64,000 nucleotides of DNA, taken from assembly GCA_964641665.1 (NCBI GenBank), contig CAZXKO010000095.1, forward strand, positions 33,914 to 97,913, in the 5' to 3' direction. Position numbers and translations under genes: made by a program. This DNA comes from Gp1-AA133 sp964641665. Lineage in GTDB: Bacteria > Acidobacteriota > Terriglobia > Terriglobales > Acidobacteriaceae. The notes beneath the pieces are model-generated. The model was not told where the DNA came from and did not search any database. It saw only the letters and a list, made by a program, of their open reading frames with translations. This document shows positions 40,727-49,092 of the stretch, piece by piece (position 1 is the stretch's first letter; each line of letters opens with the position of its first letter).

Positions 40727-42184
40727 ATGGCTGATCCATGGGTTAGGCCTACCTCCCCAGGTCCCCCGGATCCTGGTGTTCCCTCTTGGCCCGAAAACGT
40801 ATCTCGTTCCAGCCAAGGCCCCTCTCCGGACGACTACCTTCTCATTGACCGCTTGCGGGAAGACGCGCAGCAGGGACGGATGGATTTGGACAGTATTCTG
40901 TCCGAAGCCACGCATGCGGCGCGCTATTTCACCGACGCCTCCGGAGCGGCCCTTGCGCTCTGGAGCCAGGGAGTCGTGATCTGCCGGGCACGATCCGGCG
41001 ACACCGCGCCCCCGCTCGGTTCCAAACTGGATATGGAGTCGGGCATCTCCGGCGAGTGTCTGCGCAGCGGACGGTCCAAGCGTTGCAACGACACGCTGAC
41101 CGATCCCTTGGTCGACGCGCAGGTCTGCCAGGAACTCGGGATCCGTTCGCTGGCGGGTGTCCCCTTGCGCGGGGAGCACGGCGTAGTCGGGATTCTGGAA
41201 GTATTTTCGGATCGTCCGTACGCCTTTTCCGATGCTCACATCACGCTGCTGAAGCAGCTGGCGCAGATTGCGGTCACCGGGCGTTCCCGGTCCGTTCCTG
41301 CTGCGATCGCTCCAGCGGGGTTGAAACGTCCTGCTGAGGCCAACGTTGCCCAGCCCGTTCGCCCGCTGCAGACGAAGCCTATTCCGCCTCAGGGCGCGTC
41401 TCCGTTCAAGCAGCTGGTTGCACGAATGAAAGACGAGGAAGGTCAGCCCCTGCGCTTGGCCGCGGCCGGCGTTTTGCTGTTGCTGGTGGTAGGAGGTTTT
41501 TGGTGGATTTCGGCGCGCCACAAAGGTGCGAATCCGCCGCAATCGGTGCAAGCAGCGACCAGCAACCCAACCGTCGTGACTGCGGGTCCGCCCCTTGAGA
41601 CCAGCCTGGAAGTCACTCCGTCGTTTGGGAACGCAGGACACCGGACGGGGGCAACGAGTTCACGGTCGAAGCCGTCTCCCGATATTGCAGCCCGCGACCT
41701 GGTGCGCCGGGCCTCGAACTCCGAAGTCATGGATCGAACAGCGCCCAACGAGGAGAAGCCGCTGATCAGCGTAGCGGCTATGCCCAAACCGGCGAGCGAC
41801 GACATACCGACTCCCGAAGCTCCGGGACTGGTGCCGGGGACGTCGGGCGCCTCCGTACCGGAGAGCGTCCTGAACAGCCGTCACGATCTGCCCACCGTGG
41901 CACTGCGCATGTCGCAAGGCGTGACCGGTGGGGCACTGACCAAACGCGTCTCCCCCACCTATCCACAGCAGGCCCGCTTGCTGCGCATTGAAGGTGCGGT
42001 GCAGCTCGACGCCACCGTTGGGGAAGATGGGAATGTCCACGAAGTGAAAGTAGTGAAGGGCGATCGAATTCTTGCCGCGGCAGCCGTCACGGCCGTTGAA
42101 CAGTGGCGCTACCAGCCCTTTGAGCTGAATGGAAAACCGGTTCTCATGCACACCCAAGTTACCATTCAGTTTAAGTTGCCCTGA
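40727..42184 (+). CDS. GAF domain - transmembrane - TonB C-terminal fusion protein
   Basis: ATG 40727 after GAGGAG gives 485 residues. Residues about 45-185 form a GAF sensor domain (ILSEATHAARYFTDASGAAL, GISGECLRSGRSKRC, SLAGVPLRGEHGVVGILEVF). A single TM helix lies at about 244-261 (LAAAGVLLLLVVGGFWWI). Then comes a Pro/Ser-rich periplasmic spacer, and residues about 400-485 form a TonB C-terminal domain (KRVSPTYPQQARLLRIEGAV, RYQPFELNGKP). GAF would be cytoplasmic and TonB periplasmic. TonB domains normally contact outer-membrane transporters using ExbBD energy; no exbBD is present. The GAF ligand is unknown. Confidence 0.9.
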   Translation: MADPWVRPTSPGPPDPGVPSWPENVSRSSQGPSPDDYLLIDRLREDAQQGRMDLDSILSEATHAARYFTDASGAALALWSQGVVICRARSGDTAPPLGSKLDMESGISGECLRSGRSKRCNDTLTDPLVDAQVCQELGIRSLAGVPLRGEHGVVGILEVFSDRPYAFSDAHITLLKQLAQIAVTGRSRSVPAAIAPAGLKRPAEANVAQPVRPLQTKPIPPQGASPFKQLVARMKDEEGQPLRLAAAGVLLLLVVGGFWWISARHKGANPPQSVQAATSNPTVVTAGPPLETSLEVTPSFGNAGHRTGATSSRSKPSPDIAARDLVRRASNSEVMDRTAPNEEKPLISVAAMPKPASDDIPTPEAPGLVPGTSGASVPESVLNSRHDLPTVALRMSQGVTGGALTKRVSPTYPQQARLLRIEGAVQLDATVGEDGNVHEVKVVKGDRILAAAAVTAVEQWRYQPFELNGKPVLMHTQVTIQFKLP

Positions 42185-42235
42185 GGCTGGTGGTTGTCAC
42201 CGCGCGTTGTCTGAGGTTGTGGAGCGTGAGAAGAG

Positions 42236-42784
42236 TCACGCGAGGTTGAGCACCTGCTTGACCGAGCCTCGCGACTTCTGGATTTTCTCCTGCAACAACG
42301 TAATCGCGTAGATCAACTGCTCGGGGCGCGGCGGACAGCCCGGGACGTAGACGTCCACCGGGATCACCTGGTTCACGCTCTGCACCAGCGCGTAGTTGTT
42401 GAAGACCCCACCCGAAGTCGCGCAGGCACCCATCGAGATTACCCATTTGGGCTCGGGCATTTGTTCCCAAAGCAGACGAATGACCGGCGCCATTTTGTTG
42501 GAGACGCGGCCGGCGATAATCATCAGGTCGGATTGGCGCGGGGACGGTCGAAATACCTCCGCGCCGAAGCGGGCAATATCAAATCGCGACGCGCCCATCG
42601 ACATCATCTCGATGGCGCAGCAGGCCAGGCCAAACGTCATGGGCCAGATCGAACTCTTGCGCATCCAGTTGACGGCCGAGTCGAGCGTGGTCAGGACAGT
42701 GGGGGTCCCGTAGGTCAGGTCCTTGACCACCCTCTTGCCATTCTCTATGGTGACGTAAGGACCGTAATTCAATTCGCCGTTCAT
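42236..42784 (-). CDS. nuoB: NADH-quinone oxidoreductase subunit B
   Basis: This 182-residue protein carries the N2 [4Fe-4S] ligands of complex I: LACCAIEMM (C55, C56), SMGACATSGG (C121) and VPGCPPRPE (C150). The length and motifs are complete, suggesting a functional subunit. It normally lies within a nuoA-N cluster, but neighbours here are the GAF-TonB gene (convergent) and the DUF11 protein gene. It is therefore an isolated copy: either a split complex I locus or an additional paralogue. Confidence 0.95.
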   Translation of the reverse strand: MNGELNYGPYVTIENGKRVVKDLTYGTPTVLTTLDSAVNWMRKSSIWPMTFGLACCAIEMMSMGASRFDIARFGAEVFRPSPRQSDLMIIAGRVSNKMAPVIRLLWEQMPEPKWVISMGACATSGGVFNNYALVQSVNQVIPVDVYVPGCPPRPEQLIYAITLLQEKIQKSRGSVKQVLNLA

Positions 42785-42864
42785 ATCACTATTCTAAACT
42801 ACCCACCCAGCACTTGGCGAAGCCCCAGGGGGTTCGTGATGCTCGCGCGCTTCAGCTTTCTTGA

Positions 42865-43719
42865 TCACCGTACGATCAAGGTTACGACCGCGCTTCCTTG
42901 CTGATTCGCGCTGGAGTTTAGCGCCGTTACGGTGATGGGATAGGTCCCGGTCGGGGTTCCGCCTTGCAATGTCGGTGGCGGGGTTGACGCGCTGCCACCT
43001 CCGCATCCCGCCAGCACCAGCAGAAGCGCGAGGCTGGTCAGTCCACAAGCCAGCCAACGTTTGATCTCGTTTCCCTTCCTACGACGGAGTCCGGTCACCG
43101 CCAGTGCGAGAAAAGGCACCGTCATTGCGTGGAGCGGCAGATTCCCACTGTTGCTCGCGGGCGGAACCGACGACAGCGTCGGAGCCTTCGTGGTAATCGT
43201 CAGTGTGACGGTCGCTGAGCTGGCCAGCGTGGGAGGCGAGAAAGTGCACGCAGCCTCGGCCGGCAAGGTGCCGCAGGTAAGGGTCACCGTCCCCGCCGGA
43301 ACGGACATCACTGAGAAGGCGAATGTACCCGGGTTACCGGCCTTGACGGTGCTGCTGCCCTGGATCAGGGAAATCGAAACCGGAGGCAGAATCGTGGTTG
43401 GATCGGAGACGGTGTTGTCGGTGATGTTGATCTCTCCTCCGCCAGAAACGGTAGCGGTGTTGGTAACGGAACTCGGCGCGTTGTTCGCCACATTTGCTGT
43501 CACTGTGATGACGGGATAAAAGAAAGTCAGAGGATCATTTCTGGTGCAGGTCAGCGTGCCCAAGGTGCAGTTCCAGCCCGAACCGCTGATGGCGGTGGCT
43601 TTGAGGCCGGCGGGAAGTAGGTCGGTCGCGGTCACGGTGCCTACGGGTTGGAGCCGCGCCGTTATTGGCGACGGTGAGGGTGTAGGTGACGCCCGTCTGC
43701 CCTTGCGCGAAATTTCCAT
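42865..43719 (-). pseudogene. C-terminal part of the DUF11-repeat protein, in the shifted frame
   Basis: From about 43645 downward this frame continues the fourth DUF11 repeat of the gene at 43535-46252: VGTVTATDLLPAGLKATAIS, GSGWNCTLGTLTCTRND and TNTATVSGGGEINITDN. It then encodes an Ig-like domain (STVKAGNPGTFAFSVMSVPA), a Ser/Pro linker, a hydrophobic segment (LTSLALLLVLAGCGGG) and a short strand-rich tail. Removing one base from the CCC run at 43645-43647 (minus strand) joins both frames into one protein of about 1,128 residues. It is therefore the displaced end of that gene, not an independent gene. The part above about 43648 is the out-of-frame lead-in. Confidence 0.85.
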
Positions 43720-46252
43720 TGTGAAATTTGAGGATGGAGAGATCGGGCCACGGGTTGATGGTCACGGTGTCGCTGGCGGAGTCGTTGGTGGTGTCCAGTT
43801 CCCCACCCCCGGAAACTCCTGCGGAGTTGGTAAGCGACGATGGAGACACGCTGGATACGGTCACGGTTAAGGTGATCGGTGGATAGCTGCTGACCGGTCC
43901 CGCGGCCAGAACATCACTGCGACTGCAGCTCAGAGTCGCCACCGTGCACGCCCACCCGGTGCCGGTCATGTCGGTGGCGGTGAGGTAGACAGGCAGACTG
44001 TCTGTCACCGTCACCATGCCCGAGGTGGGAGATGGGCCGATATTCAAAACGGTCAGCGTAAACGTAGCCCCGGTTTGTCCCTGGGTGAAGTTGCCGTTAT
44101 GGCTGATCGTAACGATCAGGTCCGAGGCGGGTTGCGTGATGACCGTCACGTCGCTAGCGGTGTCATTGGCAGTGTTGACTTCACCCCCGCCGGAGACCGT
44201 CGCGGTATTCGTAACCTGTGACGCCGCATTGGCGGCGACATTCACCGTCAGCGTGATCGGCGGATAAACGGCGCCCGGTGGTTGGGCGTCCGTCCAAGTG
44301 CAGGTCAAGGTCGGTAGCGTGCAATTCCAACCGGCGCCGGCGATGGCGGTGGCAGCAAGGCCCGAAGGCAAGGAGTCCGTGACGGTCACCCGCCCCGTGG
44401 TCGTTCCTTCGCCCACATTGCTGACCGTCAACGTGTAGACGGCTGCAATCTGCCCCTGGGCGAAGCTGCCGCTGTGGGTAACGGCAATCGTTGGATCGGG
44501 CAGCTGGACGATGGTCGTTGGGTCGCTCGCCGTGTCATTGAACGTATTCACTTCACCGCCACCGGAAACCGTGGCGTTATTGAAGATGGACGCAGGAGCG
44601 GCATCAGAAACGTTTGCGGTCAGCGTAATGGCAGGATAGTTGGCGCCTGCGGCGAGGACATCACTGCGGGCGCAAGTAGCCGTGCTCAGAGTGCAGGCCC
44701 ACCCTGTGCCGCTGATCGCAGTCGCGGTCAAATCGGGAGGCACAGTGTCCGCCACGGTCACCAAGCCGGTGGTCGGCAAGTCGCCGCCGTTGCCGGTGAT
44801 GATCCGATAACTCACGCCGGTCTGGCCCTGGGTAAAGCTGCCGCTGTGAGTCTTGACGATGGTCAGATCAGCGTTGTGATTTACGGAGGCGGTGGCGCTC
44901 GCGTTGATCGCAGGAGTTTGGGTGTCGGTTGCGGTGATCGTCTGACTGCCCAGCGAATTCAGCGTTATGGAAAAAGTATGGGTGCCCGCGTCGGTGGCCG
45001 GCACAAGGGTGTAATCGGCCGGAAGCACAGCGTGTGCGTCGGAGCTGGTGAAGTGAACCGTGTCGCTATACAGATTTAGCAGCGCGTTGCTGGGACCGGG
45101 CGGCAACGCGCTTGCGGTCACGTTGAAGGCCTTGCCGGGGACGGCATTGGTCGGCGCCGCCAACTCGTAGCGCGCGGGCGCTGTCGTGCATGCGTTCTGC
45201 ATGTTCGACCATAGCTGCTGGATGGTGTATGTGTTTGCGCCCACCGTGATCTGCGCCTGTTGTTGATTGCAGCGGTCGCCAACTTCCTCCCCGGTGGTGT
45301 CGCTAATCCAGGCAAGCGGCGGCGCGTAGCCGGTGGCGCCTCCCACATCCACATCGGTAACGGCTTCGGCAATTTCGTGGCTGGTGGCGGAGGTGAGATT
45401 GTCAAAGGCGGTGCTTTGGCCGCAGCCTCCGGTGGAGCATCCGCTGGTGGGGCCAAAGTCGGGGAAAACCCCGTAAGGCAACTTAGGCTCGAGCGGGCTT
45501 ACCAGACTTGAGTGATAGGCGCAGAAACCGCCGCCCACGCAACTTTGCGAGTTACCGATTGAGATGTGCACGCCGGGCGGAAAGTAGATCAGGTAGAGGG
45601 TGTTGAAGTTCCCCGTGGTGTCAGTAACAGGCGCCGGCAGATTGGGCAGCTGATTGACCAGTTCGTCCTGAATTTGCGCGTCGGTGAGCGAGCAGGTCGG
45701 AGGCGGATTCGCCGCGCTCCCCGGACACAGCGAAGGCGTGATCACGTACTTCCCGTCGAAGACGCCCCGCCCGATCAGCTGGTTGCTGCCGGGCGCTCCT
45801 CCCTGCCCGGTCCGGTTCAGCGTGCTGTACTCACTCAGCAAGTCGTAGTAGGTGCTGTTTGTGACGTCGGTAAAGAACTGCTCGAGGCCGTTGGTGGAGC
45901 CTGTGTTCACGAACGATCCCCAGAGAATCTCCACTACGTGGATGTTGGCGATGACTGGGCCGCCCCAGTACGGGAGCACAGGCTCGGTTCCCGGCGCCTG
46001 CGGCCGGACCAACTTCGCAGGGGGACCAAACGGAACTATGTGCATTGGGCGGGTTGGAGGGTGTACTGACTTGGGAGCCGGGTCCGGCGGTTGACTGCCA
46101 GTTGCCTGCCCGAAACACCGGGCAGTCGCCATCAGCAGGAGAATTCCGGCAATCCGATTCAGGCCAGACCCAGGGGGAAGGAATTTCCTTCTGCGTGCAG
46201 GGCGGGGCAGATCAGGCAAGGGACCCGGACAGCTCTTCCAATGTCGTTCCAT
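43535..46252 (-). CDS. secreted EXORDIUM-like / DUF11-repeat surface protein, N-terminal part, frameshifted
   Basis: ATG 46252 is used; a longer frame to 46552 runs into the upstream dehydrogenase gene. A signal or anchor helix (LNRIAGILLLMATARCFGQA) is followed by a region of about 250 residues with SATSHEIAEAVTD (about 288-300) and DTTGEEVGDRC, a pattern like PHI-1/EXORDIUM and related HExxE putative metallopeptidases. After an Ig-like stretch come DUF11 repeats of about 120 residues. Each contains a GNFAQGQTG-like start, a GWxCT-Cys pair and TVSGGGE. The fourth breaks near 43645 and ends in a basic out-of-frame tail. A large extracellular adhesin or enzyme is likely. Confidence 0.8.
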   Translation of the reverse strand: MERHWKSCPGPLPDLPRPARRRKFLPPGSGLNRIAGILLLMATARCFGQATGSQPPDPAPKSVHPPTRPMHIVPFGPPAKLVRPQAPGTEPVLPYWGGPVIANIHVVEILWGSFVNTGSTNGLEQFFTDVTNSTYYDLLSEYSTLNRTGQGGAPGSNQLIGRGVFDGKYVITPSLCPGSAANPPPTCSLTDAQIQDELVNQLPNLPAPVTDTTGNFNTLYLIYFPPGVHISIGNSQSCVGGGFCAYHSSLVSPLEPKLPYGVFPDFGPTSGCSTGGCGQSTAFDNLTSATSHEIAEAVTDVDVGGATGYAPPLAWISDTTGEEVGDRCNQQQAQITVGANTYTIQQLWSNMQNACTTAPARYELAAPTNAVPGKAFNVTASALPPGPSNALLNLYSDTVHFTSSDAHAVLPADYTLVPATDAGTHTFSITLNSLGSQTITATDTQTPAINASATASVNHNADLTIVKTHSGSFTQGQTGVSYRIITGNGGDLPTTGLVTVADTVPPDLTATAISGTGWACTLSTATCARSDVLAAGANYPAITLTANVSDAAPASIFNNATVSGGGEVNTFNDTASDPTTIVQLPDPTIAVTHSGSFAQGQIAAVYTLTVSNVGEGTTTGRVTVTDSLPSGLAATAIAGAGWNCTLPTLTCTWTDAQPPGAVYPPITLTVNVAANAASQVTNTATVSGGGEVNTANDTASDVTVITQPASDLIVTISHNGNFTQGQTGATFTLTVLNIGPSPTSGMVTVTDSLPVYLTATDMTGTGWACTVATLSCSRSDVLAAGPVSSYPPITLTVTVSSVSPSSLTNSAGVSGGGELDTTNDSASDTVTINPWPDLSILKFHNGNFAQGQTGVTYTLTVANNGAAPTRRHRDRDRPTSRRPQSHRHQRFGLELHLGHADLHQK

Positions 46253-46263
46253 CCCTGGCAGCC

Positions 46264-47286
46264 TTACGGGTTCAGTACCACTTTGCCAAACATTTGGCTC
46301 TTTTCCAGGTATTCGTGCGCCGCACGGATATCGCGCAACGGAAAGGTCGAGTCCACCACCGGTTTCAGCTTGCCGGCAAATACGTGCTTCAGAACTTCCC
46401 GGAGTTCCCCCATCGTCCCCATGTAGGAACCCAGCAGGGCCAATTGCCGGGAAAACAGAAACCGCAGATCGATATGGGCGTCGAACCCGGTGGTAGCGCC
46501 GCAGGTGACAAGAGTTCCGCCCTGCTTCAACGCTTTGAAGCTCTCGTTCCAAGTGGCGGTTCCCACGTGCTCGATCACGATGTCCACTCCCGCCTTGCCC
46601 GTGAGCTTGCGCACTTCGTCGCCGATCTTCTGCTCGTAGTGGTTGATCACGTAGTCTGCGCCCAGCTCGCGCGCCTTTTGGGCCTTTCGTTCATCTCCGG
46701 CGGTTGTGATCACGGTGGCGTTGAACAGCTTGGCAATCTGGATAGCTGCGATGCCCACGCCCGAATTCGCGCCCAGCACCAATACAGTTTGCCCGGGACG
46801 AATGGCGGCCCGCCCGGTCAACATGTGAAACGCTGTCACAAAGACCAGTGGGACGCTGGCAGCTTCGTTGAAGCCAAGGCTGTCGGGTATCGGAATGACG
46901 CTCGCCGCCGGAACGGCGATTAGTTCGCAGTCCCCGCCGTCGACTCCATTTCCCAGAACCGTGAACTCGCGGCACATGTTCTGGCGTCCGGCCACACACT
47001 GCTCGCAGTGATTGCAGAAGTGCATCGGAGCCACCACCAGGCGTTGCCCCGAGTGCAGATCGGTGACGTACTCGCCCACCTCGACAATCTCGCCGGCGAT
47101 GTCGCTCCCCAGAATGTGCGGCAGTTTCACCCCAGGCAGCCCCTTGCGGACCCATACGTCCAGGTGATTCAAGGCGCAAGCCGTGACCCGAACCAGCACC
47201 TGATCCTTTCGCGGCTTCGGGTCGGGCACGTCTTCGTAGCGGAGAACTTCCGGACCTCCGAATTCGTGGATGACGACAGCTTTCAT
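46264..47286 (-). CDS. zinc-type medium-chain dehydrogenase/quinone oxidoreductase
   Basis: This 340-residue MDR protein has an N-terminal GroES-like domain: MKAVVIHEFGGPEVLRYEDV, LNHLDVWVRKGLPGVKLPHI and LGSDIAGEIVEVGE. The structural-zinc Cys cluster CNHCEQCVAGRQNMC follows. The Rossmann loop is VLVLGANSGVGIAAIQIAKL, and CGATTGFDAHIDLRFLFSRQ is in the C-terminal part. It oxidises alcohols or reduces enones or aldehydes with NAD(P)H; the substrate is unknown. The DUF11 protein gene begins 12 nt after its stop and may be co-transcribed. Confidence 0.9.
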   Translation of the reverse strand: MKAVVIHEFGGPEVLRYEDVPDPKPRKDQVLVRVTACALNHLDVWVRKGLPGVKLPHILGSDIAGEIVEVGEYVTDLHSGQRLVVAPMHFCNHCEQCVAGRQNMCREFTVLGNGVDGGDCELIAVPAASVIPIPDSLGFNEAASVPLVFVTAFHMLTGRAAIRPGQTVLVLGANSGVGIAAIQIAKLFNATVITTAGDERKAQKARELGADYVINHYEQKIGDEVRKLTGKAGVDIVIEHVGTATWNESFKALKQGGTLVTCGATTGFDAHIDLRFLFSRQLALLGSYMGTMGELREVLKHVFAGKLKPVVDSTFPLRDIRAAHEYLEKSQMFGKVVLNP

Positions 47287-47379
47287 CGAAGCACTCCTTA
47301 GATCCAGGGAATCGGGCTAATCAAGCTAGCACATCTGTCAGCATCTCTCAGCCGTCGCAGGGCCCGCCACGAGCCGGGT

Positions 47380-47408
47380 TTGACTTGCGCCGGGAAAGAC
47401 CGAATAAT
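47380..47408 (+). promoter_or_regulatory. predicted promoter giving a leaderless xdhC transcript
   Basis: TTGACT (47380-47385), 17 nt spacer, AATAAT (47403-47408), then CAGCGCG and ATG 47416. The start codon lies at the expected transcription start and no ribosome binding site precedes it. Confidence 0.55.
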
Positions 47409-47415
47409 CAGCGCG

Positions 47416-48288
47416 ATGGACATCTACGAGGAGATCGTCAAGCTGCGGCGCGAAGGACGCCGAGGCGCGGTGGCGACCATCGTCAACGTGCGCGGCTCGA
47501 TTCCCTCGTTCGAGACGGCCAAAATGCTGGTGCGCGATGACGGTTCGATCGTCGGAACCATCGGCGGGGGCTGCGTCGAGGCCGATGTCTGGCAGGCCGC
47601 TCGACAGGTGATGGAAGAAGAAAAACCGCGAACGCTGACCTTCAACCTGAATCAGAATCCTAAGTACGACACCGGACTGGTCTGCGGGGGCACGCTGGAT
47701 GTTTTCATCGAACCTGTCTTACCTCGCGCATTACTTTATATTTTCGGTGGAGGCCACGTATCTGTAAACCTTTATAGGGTAGCGCAGAACGCTGGTTTTG
47801 ACGTGATCGTGGTCGACGACCGCGAGGCCTACGCGAATCGCCAGCGTTTTCCGGAGGCCCAGCAGGTGATCGCCGAAGATTTCGACCAGGCGATGGCCAA
47901 GCTTTCGCCGCCCAAGTCGGCCTACATCGTGATCGTGACCCGCGGCCATCGCGACGATATGCGAGTGCTGCGCTGGGCGGTCCAGACCAAGGCCCGGTAC
48001 GTCGGCATGATCGGGTCAAAGCGGAAGACGATTGCGATCTTCAGCGAGTTGGAGCGGGAAGGCTTGTCGGCGGTGCTATTTGACCGGGTTCACGCCCCCA
48101 TCGGATTGGATATTGGGGCTATTACTCCCGAAGAAATTGCTGTTTCTATCACGGCGGAGCTGATTGCGGTGCGCCGCAATGTGGAACGGCAGCTCCCGCA
48201 CATGAGCTGGTTTCATCGCCGGACCGCCGGGCTCGAAGACTCGCAACCTGCCCTCGACGTCGAAGAGGAACCCAAAGACAAAGTCTAA
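47416..48288 (+). CDS. XdhC/CoxI-family molybdoenzyme maturation factor
   Basis: ATG 47416 gives 290 residues; an in-frame start at 47380 overlaps the promoter. Domains are XdhC N-terminal (RGAVATIVNVRGSIPSFETA, GTIGGGCVEADVW) and a C-terminal Rossmann-like domain (LLYIFGGGHVSVNLYRVAQN, DVIVVDDREAYANRQRFPEA, VTRGHRDDMRVLRWAV, AIFSELEREG). XdhC binds sulfurated molybdenum cofactor and inserts it into xanthine-dehydrogenase-family enzymes. The next gene is a MobA/MocA-like nucleotidyltransferase, a classical partner. No xdh/cox structural gene is in the window. Confidence 0.92.
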   Translation: MDIYEEIVKLRREGRRGAVATIVNVRGSIPSFETAKMLVRDDGSIVGTIGGGCVEADVWQAARQVMEEEKPRTLTFNLNQNPKYDTGLVCGGTLDVFIEPVLPRALLYIFGGGHVSVNLYRVAQNAGFDVIVVDDREAYANRQRFPEAQQVIAEDFDQAMAKLSPPKSAYIVIVTRGHRDDMRVLRWAVQTKARYVGMIGSKRKTIAIFSELEREGLSAVLFDRVHAPIGLDIGAITPEEIAVSITAELIAVRRNVERQLPHMSWFHRRTAGLEDSQPALDVEEEPKDKV

Positions 48289-48318
48289 TCGCCCTCGCTT
48301 ACTGAGTTCCCTTTCTGC

Positions 48319-48324
48319 TAATCT
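48319..48324 (+). promoter_or_regulatory. TANNNT box 7 nt before the MobA/MocA-like start
   Basis: TAATCT, then TCGCGGG, then ATG 48332. This is the same spacing as before xdhC, the secretin and queF. It could permit leaderless initiation; alternatively the gene is simply read through from xdhC. Confidence 0.3.
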
Positions 48325-48331
48325 TCGCGGG

Positions 48332-48979
48332 ATGAGTCGGGCTTTGAGTGTATGCGGCGTGATCCTGGCCGCCGGGGAATCGAGCAGGATGGGCACCGAC
48401 AAGGCGCTCTTGCCTTGGCCGCCAGTGGCTCCGGGCCAGGTTCCCGAGGGAACTTTTCTCTCCGGTGCCATCGCGTCGCTCGCGTTGTCCACGGACCTCA
48501 CCATCGTGGTCGCGGGCAAGAACGAATCCATCGTGTCACCCATCGTTTATGCCAGCGGGGCTGGGATCGTGGTCAACCCTGCGCCAGAGCGCGGCCAATT
48601 CAGTTCCCTGCAGATCGGGTTGCGAGAGGTACTGAACCGGGGCCGGGACGCGGTGATGGTGACCTTGGTGGACCGGCCGCCGGTCGGCGCCCGCACGGTT
48701 GAGAAGCTGCGGGAGGCGTTCGATGAAGCCAGCGCTCGCTACAAGTGGGTCGTGGTACCGAAGTACGCTGGCAAACACGGCCATCCCATCGTATTTTCGC
48801 GAGAAATGATCGAAGCCTTCCTGCGGGCGCCGGCAACCGCGTCGGCACGCGACATCCAGCACCAGAATCAGGAGCACATCGAGTACGTCGAGGTGGACGA
48901 TCCACTGGTGGTGGTCAACATCAATACTCCGCAGGAGTATGCCGCCCTGCAGAGCATCGTGCCCCTACTCCGCGACTGA
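48332..48979 (+). CDS. MocA/MobA-like molybdopterin nucleotidyltransferase
   Basis: This 215-residue GT-A-like nucleotidyltransferase has N-terminal signature CGVILAAGESSRMGTDKALL, VVNPAPERGQFSSLQIGL, catalytic metal region VMVTLVDRPPVGA, and VPKYAGKHGHPIVFSREM. This matches MocA (CTP:molybdopterin cytidylyltransferase) better than MobA because of the xanthine-dehydrogenase-type neighbour xdhC, 43 nt upstream. It would build the dinucleotide form of molybdenum cofactor. The specificity is inferred from context. Insertion PPVAPGQVPEGTF sits after the KALL motif. Confidence 0.82.
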   Translation: MSRALSVCGVILAAGESSRMGTDKALLPWPPVAPGQVPEGTFLSGAIASLALSTDLTIVVAGKNESIVSPIVYASGAGIVVNPAPERGQFSSLQIGLREVLNRGRDAVMVTLVDRPPVGARTVEKLREAFDEASARYKWVVVPKYAGKHGHPIVFSREMIEAFLRAPATASARDIQHQNQEHIEYVEVDDPLVVVNINTPQEYAALQSIVPLLRD

Positions 48980-49092
48980 ACATTCGTTACAATTTCAGCT
49001 TCTGTCACCACCGGCCGCAGCCGTCGTGCGCAGGGCGTGTTCTAGAGGCGGTGCAAAACAAAATAAACAGAGACGAGCCTTTGTCCACATTT

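Noticed and set aside
43535..46252. Programmed ribosomal frameshifting at the DUF11 break
   Set aside because: The CCC run is short and no slippery heptamer or clear downstream structure is seen. Mutation or sequence error is simpler.
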